From positions 1-50,267 of the forward strand of contig JAHJIX010000011.1 in assembly GCA_018823045.1 (NCBI GenBank): a stretch of 50,267 nt of DNA, in the 5' to 3' direction. Below the pieces are notes generated by a model. The model saw only the letters and a list, made by a program, of their open reading frames with translations, was not told the DNA's origin and searched no databases. Source of the DNA: Patescibacteria group bacterium. Lineage in GTDB: Bacteria > Patescibacteriota > Patescibacteriia > Magasanikbacterales > UBA922. The first letter of the stretch is position 1. Each line of letters starts with the position of its first letter. The position numbers were made by a program, and so were the translations under genes. This document shows positions 26,438 through 34,650 of the stretch, piece by piece.

Positions 26438-26875
26438 ATTCTTATTCTCTTCTCGATAGTCCTTACCCTTAGTACTCAGAATCTTTAAAGTATACACCCC
26501 CTAACTCAAAGTAAAGGGGAAAATCCAGAACCTCCATAGTGCGTCAAAGCCTCAACTGCCGACCAAAGCAGCAAAGACGAGTTTTTGTTTTTGGATTCCT
26601 GTGGCAACACACAGCACACAGGACTCCTCTAAGTATATTCCAAACAAAATCGAATGAAACATACTATAAAGGATCCATCACGATCAAGTACAAATCACGT
26701 GATGGAAGCCGAGTTGCTGTATTCCCTACAGCGGGGAGAAAGCTCGAATGATACCGATTACGTATGATACCCGCTTTCCTTTAAAGAACAATGCTCTGGA
26801 TTGACCTCCATCATGAGCAGTAAGGAAACTTCTTTTTATCTTGTGAAAGATTGGTAAAAGTTAGAAAACCATTTT
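26438..26875. ncRNA. structured noncoding region A, downstream of radical-SAM gene 1
   Basis: About 440 bases without a gene but full of pairing: CCTGTG/CACAGG (near 26598-26622), CCATCACG/CGTGATGG (26674-26705), GCTGTA/TACAGC with a pseudoknot between its TTCCC loop and GGGGA (about 26713-26742), and GAAAGC/GCTTTC (about 26742-26777). The part 26625-26782 is related to regions F and G. It is either the 3' end of the minus-strand radical-SAM transcript or a plus-strand RNA from the promoter at 26403. Strand is not settled. Confidence 0.55.
26625..26782. repeat. motif X, copy in region A
   Basis: One of three related structured elements (others 31769-31890 and 32961-33153). Shared order on plus: CTAAG stem, CTATAAARG, a hairpin whose loop holds ATCAAGTRCAAATCA (copies A and F), then a second hairpin. 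Arms differ but still pair. Confidence 0.6.
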
Positions 26876-26881
26876 GGAGAC

Positions 26882-27790
26882 TTAAAGTCTCCGTGCGATG
26901 GCAGCCTCCCGAACGGCCATCGCGTTTGAGCTGCTGGTGACATTGGCGATTTCCATCACCTGATCCACCAGCTCCTCAGCTCGGTCGCGGGACAAGTGAG
27001 GGCTCATCCCTTGTCCCTCGCGCAGATACCACTGCTTGGGGGAAAGGAGGGAGAACCCCTCATCCGCGACATTCTCCCGCCAACCGTCCTCGGGAAGGAC
27101 TTCCTCGTCCTCGCGACCAAGGTAGAGCTGGCGGGAGGCCTCCGGCATCCACGAGCGCATGCGCGCGTCGCAGTACCGGAGGCCCTTGACACTGATCTCA
27201 TCGTAGCCGAGCCGCCGAAGCTCGGGCAGGAATGAGAGATCGCTCACTCCTGCTATGTACGGGTGCGCGATCGGGAGCGCGCGCACACCGTACTCACGGG
27301 CCAGCTCGAGGGTCTTCAAGTGCTGCTGCACCGAAACACCCTCAACGTCGCCGTTACCAGAAATCCCAACAACCAAAAAGAGGTTAGGGATCTCGGCCAG
27401 GCGACGCATTTGCTGGCGGGAGACAGCCCACTTTGTGCAACAGGTCACGAGCTTGGCCCGACTCGCAACCTGCCCCAAGAAGTGCCAGAGCCACTTGTCA
27501 AGCTTTGGCCATAACGGATCTGTTATAGCCGTAAACCCGACAAAGTCGCCTTCAAGCACTCCCCAGGGGAATCGCAGGAATCGGTCCTGCGCCGCCGGGT
27601 CTTCCCCGATCCAAGGCGGCACGTTCACGTACGTGCACGCCTTGTTGATGCCCGCCACGGGATTGGCGTTCCATGTCCCGCGACGAGCATCGTGCTCGGT
27701 TATGAAGCAGTACTTGCATGCCACGGGGCACGCAGGCTTTCCTGCTTCAAATTTGAAGGCCGCCGAGCGGGCCTCCGTGATCTGAATCAC
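26882..27790 (-). CDS. radical SAM protein 1 (GC-rich)
   Basis: 302 residues from GTG 27790, five bases after AGGAGG. C21, C25 and C28 form the CX3CX2C motif (ACPVACKYCF) that holds the 4Fe-4S cluster for S-adenosylmethionine cleavage. FVGFTAITDPLW, LVTCCTKWAV, LFLVVGISGNGDVEG and ISVKGLRYCDARM fit the strands of the partial TIM barrel. Substrate unknown. Base composition is far from the neighbours: 27121-27180 has 43 G+C of 60. The stop codon lies in the loop of GGAGAC-TTTAA-GTCTCC on the coding strand. The radical-SAM-like gene 2 is directly upstream, likely a partner. Confidence 0.85.
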   Translation of the reverse strand: MIQITEARSAAFKFEAGKPACPVACKYCFITEHDARRGTWNANPVAGINKACTYVNVPPWIGEDPAAQDRFLRFPWGVLEGDFVGFTAITDPLWPKLDKWLWHFLGQVASRAKLVTCCTKWAVSRQQMRRLAEIPNLFLVVGISGNGDVEGVSVQQHLKTLELAREYGVRALPIAHPYIAGVSDLSFLPELRRLGYDEISVKGLRYCDARMRSWMPEASRQLYLGREDEEVLPEDGWRENVADEGFSLLSPKQWYLREGQGMSPHLSRDRAEELVDQVMEIANVTSSSNAMAVREAAIARRL

Positions 27791-27801
27791 TCTGACCTCC
27801 T

Positions 27802-27830
27802 GGCGGGGACTCCCCCGCCTTTTTTTTATT
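27802..27830 (+). terminator. perfect terminator-like hairpin at the radical-SAM 1 leader
   Basis: GGCGGGG-ACTC-CCCCGCC-type stem followed by eight T on plus. On minus the same hairpin lies just before the AGGAGG of radical-SAM gene 1. It may stop plus-strand RNA, or act as a minus-strand mRNA-stabilising or translation-controlling stem. Confidence 0.6.
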
Positions 27831-27849
27831 TTTTTGTTTTAAATTTGTC

Positions 27850-27897
27850 AGCACGACCGCGACGGACAATGTGGTGTCAGACGTCACGGCCGTGCTG
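27850..27897. repeat. long imperfect hairpin between the radical-SAM genes
   Basis: Arms CAGCACGACCGCGACGG and CCGTGACG...CGTGCTG type, about 17 bp with mismatches, in the 117-base gap between the two genes. It could be a processing or stabilising stem in a shared transcript. Confidence 0.55.
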
Positions 27898-27906
27898 AGA
27901 TGGCCC

Positions 27907-29082
27907 TCAGCGCTGGAGCATGTGCTCCAGGTCGGCGGGCGCGCAACCCACCGACGACCGGTCGGTGTAATGGTGCAGGATACAATACCTACACCCAAAA
28001 CACTTTTCGAGCTGGGCCGACCAAGGCCACCAGCTGTTGAGGCAGTGGAGGTTCGCACCCCCGACAGCCTCTTGGAGGACCTTAACGTGGCCCACGTCAA
28101 GCCCCCCTTCGTCAATCATCCCCGGCTTGACACACAAGGTGCCACCGAGGACGAACCGGCAGAAGGTGAGGTCCCCGAGGGTGCGCGCGTTGCGCACCAC
28201 GACGCGGGGCTGCCGCTCGACGTAACACGTCGTGCAGCAACTCTTGCAGTTCAGCCGCGTATCGCTGCTGAAGCTGCACGCCTTCTGCGGGGCAGGTTGG
28301 TACTCGAGATCGTAGCCCACCTGCCGGAGCCACGCGAGAATCTCAGGGTTGGGCTCGGTAGGACCACAGGTACCCCGAAGGGGACACTCGATCGCATCGC
28401 ATCGAACCAACTGAGGCGAACCCCAGTAGGGGTTGAAGGGCGAAGGACGCCCCGTGAGATAGCTCACGGCACAGTTCACTCGCGTGAACAAACGGATCCC
28501 ATTCTCACGGGCACACTCCATGACGAGGTCGAACCCCGTCATCTGCTTCACCCTCAAGACCCACTCAGTCCCTTCCTCAGGAGACATCTCCTCGATCAAG
28601 GAGGCATCCCCCCGGAACCCGCTCACGCAAGCGACCTCACACCCAGCCGCCTGGAGATTTTGAAAAATCTCCGTCAACACCTCCCTCGAGGTGTTGTAGG
28701 GCGGGGTTAAGGGACGGACGGCCGCAAAGGCCTTCACCCCCGCTTCCCGAAGGTTGCGGAGGGTAGTATAGCGGTGGGCGTGACCCACCTCCTCGAACGC
28801 CCGGCCGAGGCCGGAAACGCTCACCATCACAACCAGCCCGGGCAGGACCAACCTGGCCAAATCTGCGGCCCGCTGGGGACCGATGGCCCCCTTCGTGATG
28901 ATGCTCACCGGCCCGGTATGCCCGGTCTCGGCGAGCCGCTCGAGCTTCTCCATGGTATCACCCCACTGGAGGGTGGGGTCACCGTAGTAACAGTTGACGG
29001 AGACAGGCAGGGCCCGGAGGGCCTGCCCGACGATGGAGGTGGTGAGGTTGCGGGCGGAGTTGATGTTCTTGCTGTTGCTCAT
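27907..29082 (-). CDS. radical-SAM-like protein 2 lacking the N-terminal CX3CX2C
   Basis: 391 residues from ATG 29082, with AAGGAG eight bases ahead. The N-terminal half reads like a radical-SAM barrel (NCYYGDPTLQWGDTMEKLERL, GPVSIITKGAIGPQRAADL, VVMVSVSGLG, VKAFAAVRPLTPPYN, VACVSGFRGD), but at the usual cluster site only C31 is present. Cysteines gather later: C228/C233/C239, then C269 and C279/C282/C283/C286, then C361/C364/C367 (CFGCRYC) with C380. They may hold other Fe-S clusters. GC-rich like gene 1 and 117 bases upstream of it, so probably one transcript. Function unknown. Confidence 0.75.
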   Translation of the reverse strand: MSNSKNINSARNLTTSIVGQALRALPVSVNCYYGDPTLQWGDTMEKLERLAETGHTGPVSIITKGAIGPQRAADLARLVLPGLVVMVSVSGLGRAFEEVGHAHRYTTLRNLREAGVKAFAAVRPLTPPYNTSREVLTEIFQNLQAAGCEVACVSGFRGDASLIEEMSPEEGTEWVLRVKQMTGFDLVMECARENGIRLFTRVNCAVSYLTGRPSPFNPYWGSPQLVRCDAIECPLRGTCGPTEPNPEILAWLRQVGYDLEYQPAPQKACSFSSDTRLNCKSCCTTCYVERQPRVVVRNARTLGDLTFCRFVLGGTLCVKPGMIDEGGLDVGHVKVLQEAVGGANLHCLNSWWPWSAQLEKCFGCRYCILHHYTDRSSVGCAPADLEHMLQR

Positions 29083-29170
29083 GATATCTCCTTTCAAGAG
29101 AATTGAGCGTACTAAACGCATCCACAACGGATACGTTCATATATACTTTTTTTTAAAAATATACATAAAC

Positions 29171-29210
29171 GTATCAGGATAGTGTCCTTTTGACACTATC
29201 CTTGAGATAC
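29171..29210 (-). terminator. hairpin after the cysteine desulfurase gene
   Basis: AGGATAGTGTC / GACACTATCCT, 11 bp perfect, extended by GTATC/GATAC. The T-stretch after it on minus is interrupted, so it may be a weak terminator or a boundary stem. Confidence 0.55.
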
Positions 29211-29213
29211 AAT

Positions 29214-30557
29214 TTATTTTGTTATTTCTTCCATGGCTTCGATAAAGCGATCCACATCTTCCTGCGTATTACACAAGGCAAATGATGCTCGAATAAATCC
29301 AGGAACAGCATCCTCTTTGCCTGCTTTTACATCTTCAATAATCTTTGTTTCATCTTGAATATCGAGCACCTGACGAATCACATTATATACACAAAAACTT
29401 CCAGCACGCACCCCAATGCCAAATCGACTATTGAGTTCTTCTGCCACGTCTGTAAAGTTTATTCCCTTTACATTAAATGGCACAACTGTGCTCAAATGAT
29501 TATCATTTACATAGAGCTCAATCTTTGAATTATTTTTCAAATAATCATATACCTGCTTTGCAAGTCCATGTTCATATGCTTCAACCTGCTCAATTCCAAT
29601 GTCTTCCAATGCTTCAAATGCTGATGCCATAGAAATGGCCCCAATCGCATTTGGTGTACCTGGATCATGTGCGAGTTGATTAGTATAACGTAAAAATTCA
29701 CCGTCTTTTGTAATATATGGTAAATTTCCACCGCCAATTTCATAAGATAAAAAGTTATCAAAAAACTTTTTTGGACCGATCAAAAATCCTCCACCATATG
29801 GCGCATAAAATTTATGACCAGATGCAGCAAGAAAATCAATTCCAAGCTCTTGCATGTCCATTGTATGATGTTGTACAAACTGACAAGCATCAACAATAAA
29901 ATATGCTCCGTATTTATGAACCAATTGTCCAATTGCTTTGATATCTGGACAATATCCTGTTGCATTTGATGATGCAGTAAGTACAAACGCTTTAATATCA
30001 TGTTCTTTTAATAATTTTTCAATATCTGCTAAATCAAATTCAAAATTTTCATTCACAGAATATTGTAATACTTGTTTTCTCCCTGCAAGCTGAATATGTT
30101 CATTTACGCTTTCCATATCGTCAAGCGCAACTTGCTCACTTCCTAATGCTTTAATTCCTTCTGTTTTAACCCAAGGAAGCCAAGAAGAACTATGTTCAAT
30201 ACTAGATACGGCAACTTTTCCAGAAAGAAAAGAAAAATAATACGCTACAGTATTCATAGCACCTGTAGTATTACCAGTAAACAAAACATATGCATCTTCT
30301 GGAGCGTTTACAAAACGTTTAATCGTATCTCTACTTGCTTCGTATACATCTGTCGATACTTTAGATTTTACTCCAGCACCACGATGAACAGAACCATAGC
30401 TTGCAATATATTCTTGTACAGCTTGCTCAACTGAAGCAAGAGCTGGAGTTGTCGCTGCATTATCTAAATTAACATAGCGAACAAGACCACGATCAGTGGT
30501 TTTTACTTGATAATTCTGAATTGCTTCAGAAAATAAATTGTTTGTTTGAATTGTCAT
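29214..30557 (-). CDS. class V aminotransferase / cysteine desulfurase-like (SufS/CsdA type)
   Basis: 447 residues from ATG 30557 (MTIQTNNLF). PLP enzyme: NLDNAATTPALASV near the start, SIEHSSSWLPW, SSNATGYCPDI, VDACQFVQHH, and the PLP lysine in ASGHKFYAPYGGG. A cysteine in RAGSFCVYNVIR matches the persulfide-forming Cys of desulfurases. It takes sulfur from cysteine, probably for Fe-S clusters or thio-modification. It is AT-rich like the chromosome but lies between GC-rich radical-SAM genes and the rest of the island, so it may feed their clusters. Confidence 0.85.
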   Translation of the reverse strand: MTIQTNNLFSEAIQNYQVKTTDRGLVRYVNLDNAATTPALASVEQAVQEYIASYGSVHRGAGVKSKVSTDVYEASRDTIKRFVNAPEDAYVLFTGNTTGAMNTVAYYFSFLSGKVAVSSIEHSSSWLPWVKTEGIKALGSEQVALDDMESVNEHIQLAGRKQVLQYSVNENFEFDLADIEKLLKEHDIKAFVLTASSNATGYCPDIKAIGQLVHKYGAYFIVDACQFVQHHTMDMQELGIDFLAASGHKFYAPYGGGFLIGPKKFFDNFLSYEIGGGNLPYITKDGEFLRYTNQLAHDPGTPNAIGAISMASAFEALEDIGIEQVEAYEHGLAKQVYDYLKNNSKIELYVNDNHLSTVVPFNVKGINFTDVAEELNSRFGIGVRAGSFCVYNVIRQVLDIQDETKIIEDVKAGKEDAVPGFIRASFALCNTQEDVDRFIEAMEEITK

Positions 30558-30621
30558 ATTGTTTTTTATAAAAATCTTCTCAACCAACTCTATTCTTAAA
30601 AAATAAAGTAAGTAATCAAAG

Positions 30622-30847
30622 GGATAAGGTGCTACTTATCCTGGTTTGAGTGCTGATACAGGCAGAATTACCCATATCACTGTTTCTTCTCATGAAGTCT
30701 CATTGCAAGGTCGCTTGCAACTCCTTCTTTAGCCGTGAGAATGCGCACTACGATAGTGACGCGCGGCAAGCTCGGTAGGAAGATAGATATTCACCTATCT
30801 ATGAGCTATTCCCAGTTTACTGCTGGTTCAGTTTCTGGCTGGACCAC
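30622..30847 (-). ncRNA. structured region D, 3' of the 98-residue ORF
   Basis: Contains the CCGG-type motif at 30808-30832, stems AGATAGATAT/ATATCTATCT-like near 30780-30800, GCAAG/CTTGC near 30708-30720, and an end hairpin GGATAAG/CTTATCC at 30622-30641 with a loose T-rich tail on minus. Reads as the 3' part of a minus-strand transcript. Confidence 0.5.
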
Positions 30848-31141
30848 CTAACGGGTGGGACGTTGCCCAAGCTTCGCTTCGATAGAAGCAAAAGCCTGGT
30901 GGGCCTCCGCAGTCCAAGGCTTCTCCTTGAAACTACGGTAGCCCATACAACACGCGAAAAACTCCGCATCCATCCCCGTCAAGAGGACAGAAAGAGATTT
31001 CCGCATCCCCGTCTCAGGCGGATCCATCCGGAGAGCAGCATTCTGCCGCCCATCCTGGAGAATCCACCGGATAGGAGTCCACCCCTCCAAAACTGCAGCC
31101 GCCATGACGCGGGCAGCCCTGAAGGTCTGATGATGGCTCAT
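30848..31141 (-). CDS. small GC-rich protein, 97 residues
   Basis: From ATG 31141 (MSHHQTFRAARVMAAAV). Mostly helical, with WTPIRWILQDGRQNAALRMDPPETGMRKSL and FFACCMGYRSF. No family recognised. The stop codon sits at the stem-loop border of CCACC-CGTTA-GGTGG on the coding strand. Shine-Dalgarno is weak (GGTGG). Codon use is GC-rich, as in the other island ORFs. Confidence 0.55.
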   Translation of the reverse strand: MSHHQTFRAARVMAAAVLEGWTPIRWILQDGRQNAALRMDPPETGMRKSLSVLLTGMDAEFFACCMGYRSFKEKPWTAEAHQAFASIEAKLGQRPTR

Positions 31142-31470
31142 CAATTTTCCACCACGCCTTGTCTCCTCGCGCTCCCGCAAGGTCTTTCGGGGTGGTGGCA
31201 ACTAAGAGTCACTGACCCAATATGGGTTATCCTTTGCGCATCAATATGACTTGCAAAACCAGTGTGATACACATTGCATGTATCTAATACAAAAAGAATT
31301 ATTCTTTTCGAAACCATCATGCAGATGGATCTTCCCGTACATCTAACAGCACGGGCTTTGATATGACTTGGTATTTGGGGTCCTAGCCCTTTAGGCAATA
31401 CCTTGCCATGCACCCCGACTGAGTCGGGGCACTCCCGGACATGCCGGTCCAGTGAATCCACCGTCAGACG
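31142..31470 (-). ncRNA. structured region E
   Basis: About 330 bases without a convincing gene. It holds the CCGG motif at 31430-31453, the hairpin CCCCGAC/GTCGGGG at about 31412-31428, the AATT-rich stem near 31288-31300 and GTACGGG/CCCGTAC-like pairs. Sits between two small GC-rich ORFs on minus. Confidence 0.5.
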
Positions 31471-31701
31471 CTAGGTCAACTCGGTGAACCGAGGTCCACC
31501 GAACCGAACGTCAAAGGCATCCGACGTAGGCGCGCAAGAAGCAAAAGCCTCTCGCAACGCCTGTCGGTTACCACGACGGTGGAGGCGCCGAGCCAAAACA
31601 GCAAAGCTGCTGTTTTGCACACCCTTACGCAGGTGTGCACTCCGCGCAGCCCCTTTCGAGACTGCACGAGCTGGCTGGCGCCCGCCATTTTGACGAGACA
31701 T
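31471..31701 (-). CDS. possible small basic GC-rich protein
   Basis: 76 residues from ATG 31701 (MSRQNGGRQPARAVSK), ending GGPRFTELT. Very basic. A second frame from ATG 31688 (70 residues) is equally open, so the true frame is uncertain. The AAGGA lies directly against the first ATG, which is too close. Two perfect hairpins (CAAAACAGCA/TGCTGTTTTG and GCACACC/GGTGTGC) lie in the middle, so this stretch may be structured RNA instead. A CTCGGT-GA-ACCGAG hairpin lies six bases before the stop. Confidence 0.35.
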   Translation of the reverse strand: MSRQNGGRQPARAVSKGAARSAHLRKGVQNSSFAVLARRLHRRGNRQALREAFASCAPTSDAFDVRFGGPRFTELT

Positions 31702-32008
31702 TCCTTTTATATATAAATACACTCTATACAAAAGCGATGCCTCGTCTGTTATTTATTTTGTAAAAAACTTCTTCTAAGAAACATCTATACATAGATACTT
31801 CTATAAAAGTCCCATTCCAATCAAGTGCAAATCATGAAATGGGAGTCGAGTTGTGTATACGTTTTGCGGGTCGTATACTACCCCGTTTGATTCGCATTGC
31901 ACGAATCGTTTATGCGTCCAGACAGAAGATTCTGGGCGACTTTCCTTGCCGTGGTGTAAGATCAGGCAAGGACATTTGGAAAAAGACCAGCAGAGTCAGC
32001 GAGTCAGT
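31702..32008 (-). ncRNA. structured region F with motif X
   Basis: 307 bases between the small basic ORF and the 195-residue gene. Motif X spans about 31769-31890: stem ATCTA/TAGAT, CTATAAAAG, hairpin TCCCATT/AATGGGA, then GTATAC/GTATAC whose loop GGGT can pair with ACCC. Also GATTCG/CGAATC at about 31889-31909. No gene seen. Confidence 0.55.
31769..31890. repeat. motif X, copy in region F
   Basis: Shares a nearly identical 40-base block with region G (TTCTAAGAAACATCTA through CTATAAAAGTCCCAT) and the loop sequence with region A. Confidence 0.65.
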
Positions 32009-32596
32009 TTAATCAGCGACGACACACCAGGTGTCATCGTATGACTTTACTTCCACAGCCTTCTCACGGATCTCCTCGACGGTCCACGTCGCCGCCTCAT
32101 TGTTTCCGCCCGCTAAGTTATGCACAAAGCGAACAGGACTCAGAGGAGCCTTCGGGCCGGCAAAGGCGAGGATGGCAACCAGCACATGCGTGCAGTCACT
32201 CTCCTCGATCCGTTGCTGCTCTTTGGCGTCAGCCTGGACGTCGGGGTCAGCCAGGTAGGCCTCGCGGGTATAAACCACGAGAGCACACCCGTCAACCGCC
32301 GCCGCACAGGATCGCTTCAGGAAAAGCTCGACTCGTCCACGGTAAAGTACCGCGTGAAAGTCAGAAGCATTCTCCGTACGACGACCAACGCCAGCAGAGA
32401 CGAACGGAACTGCATCCGGAACAAAGATAAAACCTTGCCCCGGAACGTCCTGTCCCTCGAAGTCAAACGCAGCAATAGCTTTTTGAGCCACCTCTGTGAA
32501 TTTCTCTGAGTTAAGAACCTTCGTTCCAATCGCCTCCACGTTGAAAGCAGAAACGATGCTCGCATGGGTCACACGAACATCAGGAGTATTATTCAA
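32009..32596 (-). CDS. 195-residue GC-rich protein, unknown
   Basis: Start is TTG 32596, six bases after AGGAGG. Mixed alpha/beta look: VPGQGFIFVPDAVPFVSAGVGRR, HAVLYRGRVELFLKRSCAA, GCALVVYTREAYLADP, THVLVAILAFAGPKAPLSP, RFVHNLAGGNNEAATW, ending YDDTWCVVAD. Compact and probably a soluble cytoplasmic domain; no catalytic motif is recognised. GC-rich codons, strong Shine-Dalgarno and position between structured regions F and G link it with the DHH gene upstream. Confidence 0.75.
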   Translation of the reverse strand: MNNTPDVRVTHASIVSAFNVEAIGTKVLNSEKFTEVAQKAIAAFDFEGQDVPGQGFIFVPDAVPFVSAGVGRRTENASDFHAVLYRGRVELFLKRSCAAAVDGCALVVYTREAYLADPDVQADAKEQQRIEESDCTHVLVAILAFAGPKAPLSPVRFVHNLAGGNNEAATWTVEEIREKAVEVKSYDDTWCVVAD

Positions 32597-33350
32597 TCAT
32601 TTCCTCCTTTCTCACCGCAGCTCTCGCTTTGGCGACCCAGGCTCTTATGGCATTGCACCATAAGTCCCTGCTGCTTAAATATCATCTTGTATTGAGTGTT
32701 GTTCCCCTGTTGACCTCAGGGGTGAGCGGGAATGCTCTCTCAATCTCTCTATTCTAAACGATATTGTTAGAACAGAATTTTACAAGGCAAGCAGTAGCTG
32801 ATAACGGAGCTTATGCGAATACGTAACATGTATTAAACGCCTGTGCATTGCGCGCAGGTCTCTCATCGGGAGACGAGAGATCATGAAATTTCTTTCATCT
32901 AAGATATCTAGAGAAAGATACACTACATGAAAGAAACTTCTATATATTTTTTAATGAACTGGTCTTCTAAGAAACATCTAAAATATAGATACTTCTATAA
33001 AAGTCCCATCAAATTCACGTGCAATGAATCAGATGGGAATAGACTTTCGCAGTCAAGTGCTTATCGTGCGAAAGTCATGTGTAATATTTAACCCAATATT
33101 CTAGGGGAAACCTCGATTGATACCTTCTATGTGTACCCGGTTTCTTTTTTACTCATTTTCGGCGAGTAACCTATTCTGGATTCATGCCTTCACCAGAAAT
33201 GGCGGAATGTTTTCTTCTTGCTTTGTGTAAGTTTCTCCGACGTAGGAGAGCAAGAACCGTCAACAGACAACGGTGGTTTTTAAGCATCCTAGGATCAACC
33301 AATACCTAGGCCCACTCTTATGTTACCCTTCAGAGTGATTAGGGGGGCTC
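32597..33350 (-). ncRNA. structured region G with motif X
   Basis: 754 bases with no credible gene. Stems include CCTAGG/CCTAGG (33288-33310), AGAGTG/CACTCT (33311-33339), CTTTCGC/GCGAAAG (about 33042-33075), GAAACC/GGTTTC (about 33104-33146), CCCATC/GATGGG (33005-33038), TTTCTTTCAT/ATGAAAGAAA (32888-32938) and CTTATGG/CCATAAG (32644-32665). Lies between the DHH and 195-residue genes, probably on their joint minus transcript. Confidence 0.55.
32961..33153. repeat. motif X, copy in region G
   Basis: Aligned with copy A in the last helix: GGGGAAACC...GGTTTC here, GGAGAAAGC...GCTTTC there; the CC/GG to GC/GC change keeps pairing. Both have TCGAWTGATACC in the same place. Confidence 0.65.
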
Positions 33351-34385
33351 TTAACCCAAGCGCGCCTTGAGCGCCGGCAGCACCGTCTCGTTCCAGACCA
33401 CCTCGCTCACGTGGAGGAGGAAGGTCGTGTTGGAGATGATGCCCGCGGCGGGCGAGGACTCGAAGTCGTCGGGGAGGAGCGACTGCAGGTTGATGTCCTG
33501 CTGGTGCCGCTTGCTCACCGCGAGCGAGTACTGCGCGCCGTGCTGCGCCGCGATCGGGCCGAACGCCTTCACGACGACGGTCACCTTGGCGCCCTTGGTC
33601 TCGAGCGCCCGCGTGAGCGTGTTCAGCTCGAAGCGTGGGGCCTCTCGCGAGTCCACGAGCCACGTGGACGGGGCCACCTCGGTCGCGGTCTCGGCGAGCG
33701 CCTTGGCGGCTCCGACCTGCTCCTCGTACTGCGCCACCTTCTGGCGCAGGCCGTCGAGCGCGGTCTCGTCGCCCTGCGACGCGTCGACGAAGCTCTGGAA
33801 GAACTCCGCCTTGGCGTCCTCGGAGCGCTGCGGCGCCTTCGGGTTGAAGGGCGGCAGCGTGCCGAGCGCACGGCAGGCGAGCCAGCCGAGCTCCGAGAGG
33901 GTCTCGGCGCTCTGCTTCGGCCGCTCGTCGAAGACGGCGGCGTCGGCGTCGATCTGCTCGTAGGTCACGCCCAGCGCCTTCATGGCACCCGTGAGACCGT
34001 CCAAGTCGCTGTCCGCGACGATGACGGTCCCCTCGGCGTTGAACTCCCCGCTCGTGATGAGCGTGGAGCACGCGGGGTGCTCGGCGCGGCTGGAGATGAT
34101 CGCGTCGGACGCGACCTCACGGAGGCGGGACGCGGCGTCGGCGATCGACTGCGCACGCGGGTTCGAGGGGGCGAGCTCGTCGTGGTGGTCGCGGACGACC
34201 ACGTTCACACCGTCGGCCACGAGGGCCTCGGCCGTGGCGACGAGCTGCTCGGTGGCGGGGGTGTCGATGAACACGACCTGCCGCGCCTCGAGGGCGGCGA
34301 GCTCGGTCAGGACAGTCTCGCGGTCGCTGGGGCTGAAGAACTTCGAGAACAGAACGTTGGAGTCGCTGATCTTGATCTGGAACAT
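33351..34385 (-). CDS. DHH-type phosphoesterase-like protein, motifs in permuted order (GC-rich)
   Basis: 344 residues from ATG 34385, with GAGGAG seven bases ahead. RDHHDE (65-70) is the DHH motif, preceded by VVFIDTP (D41, like motif II). DSDLDG (125-130, in VIVADSDLDGLTGAMKALGV), which looks like motif I, comes after instead of before. In RecJ and NrnA relatives the order is I, II, III. ACSTLITSGEF lies between. A helical region (about 175-235) and a conserved AGIISNTTFLLHVSEVVWN end follow. DHH enzymes hydrolyse small RNAs or cyclic nucleotides. Extremely GC-rich: 33661-33720 has 46 G+C of 60. Confidence 0.75.
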   Translation of the reverse strand: MFQIKISDSNVLFSKFFSPSDRETVLTELAALEARQVVFIDTPATEQLVATAEALVADGVNVVVRDHHDELAPSNPRAQSIADAASRLREVASDAIISSRAEHPACSTLITSGEFNAEGTVIVADSDLDGLTGAMKALGVTYEQIDADAAVFDERPKQSAETLSELGWLACRALGTLPPFNPKAPQRSEDAKAEFFQSFVDASQGDETALDGLRQKVAQYEEQVGAAKALAETATEVAPSTWLVDSREAPRFELNTLTRALETKGAKVTVVVKAFGPIAAQHGAQYSLAVSKRHQQDINLQSLLPDDFESSPAAGIISNTTFLLHVSEVVWNETVLPALKARLG

Positions 34386-34596
34386 GTTTATCTCCTCAGA
34401 GACTACCTGGTATGTCAAACCAGGGGAATCTCAGATAGCTTATGCCAATCCTTGATCCCAAATTATTATTTCTACAGATATTGACAACGCCTCTGTATGG
34501 CGCGCTTGGGAGCTTCCCCCAAGTATTACATATCAGTTTTACACCCGATACTACGGTGTGAGATAAATCTCAATGTATGTACCTGCCTTGCTAACA

Positions 34597-34650
34597 GGGG
34601 ATCCTTCGATTACTCCCGTACTTCGTCAGGATCCACTCAGGATGACAGTG
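34597..34650. repeat. dispersed GGATCCTTCGA repeat
   Basis: GGGGATCCTTCGAT ... AGGATCCACTCAGGATGACAGTG; related to 18699-18750 and 42031-42095. Confidence 0.6.

Noticed and set aside
27871-28710. Plus-strand frame of 279 codons opposite radical-SAM-like gene 2
   Set aside because: Same GC-rich shadow effect; no domain and no ribosome-binding site.
26438-33153. Group I or group II intron, tmRNA or RNase P RNA as identity of the structured regions
   Set aside because: No group I core segments, no group II domain V, no intron-encoded protein, and no tag or tRNA-like ends were found by eye.
33411-34484. Long plus-strand frame (357 codons) antisense to the DHH-type gene
   Set aside because: The GC-rich minus gene has DHH motifs and a Shine-Dalgarno; the antisense frame is open only because GC-rich codons contain few stops. 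It has a repetitive E/R/G/L composition and no motif.
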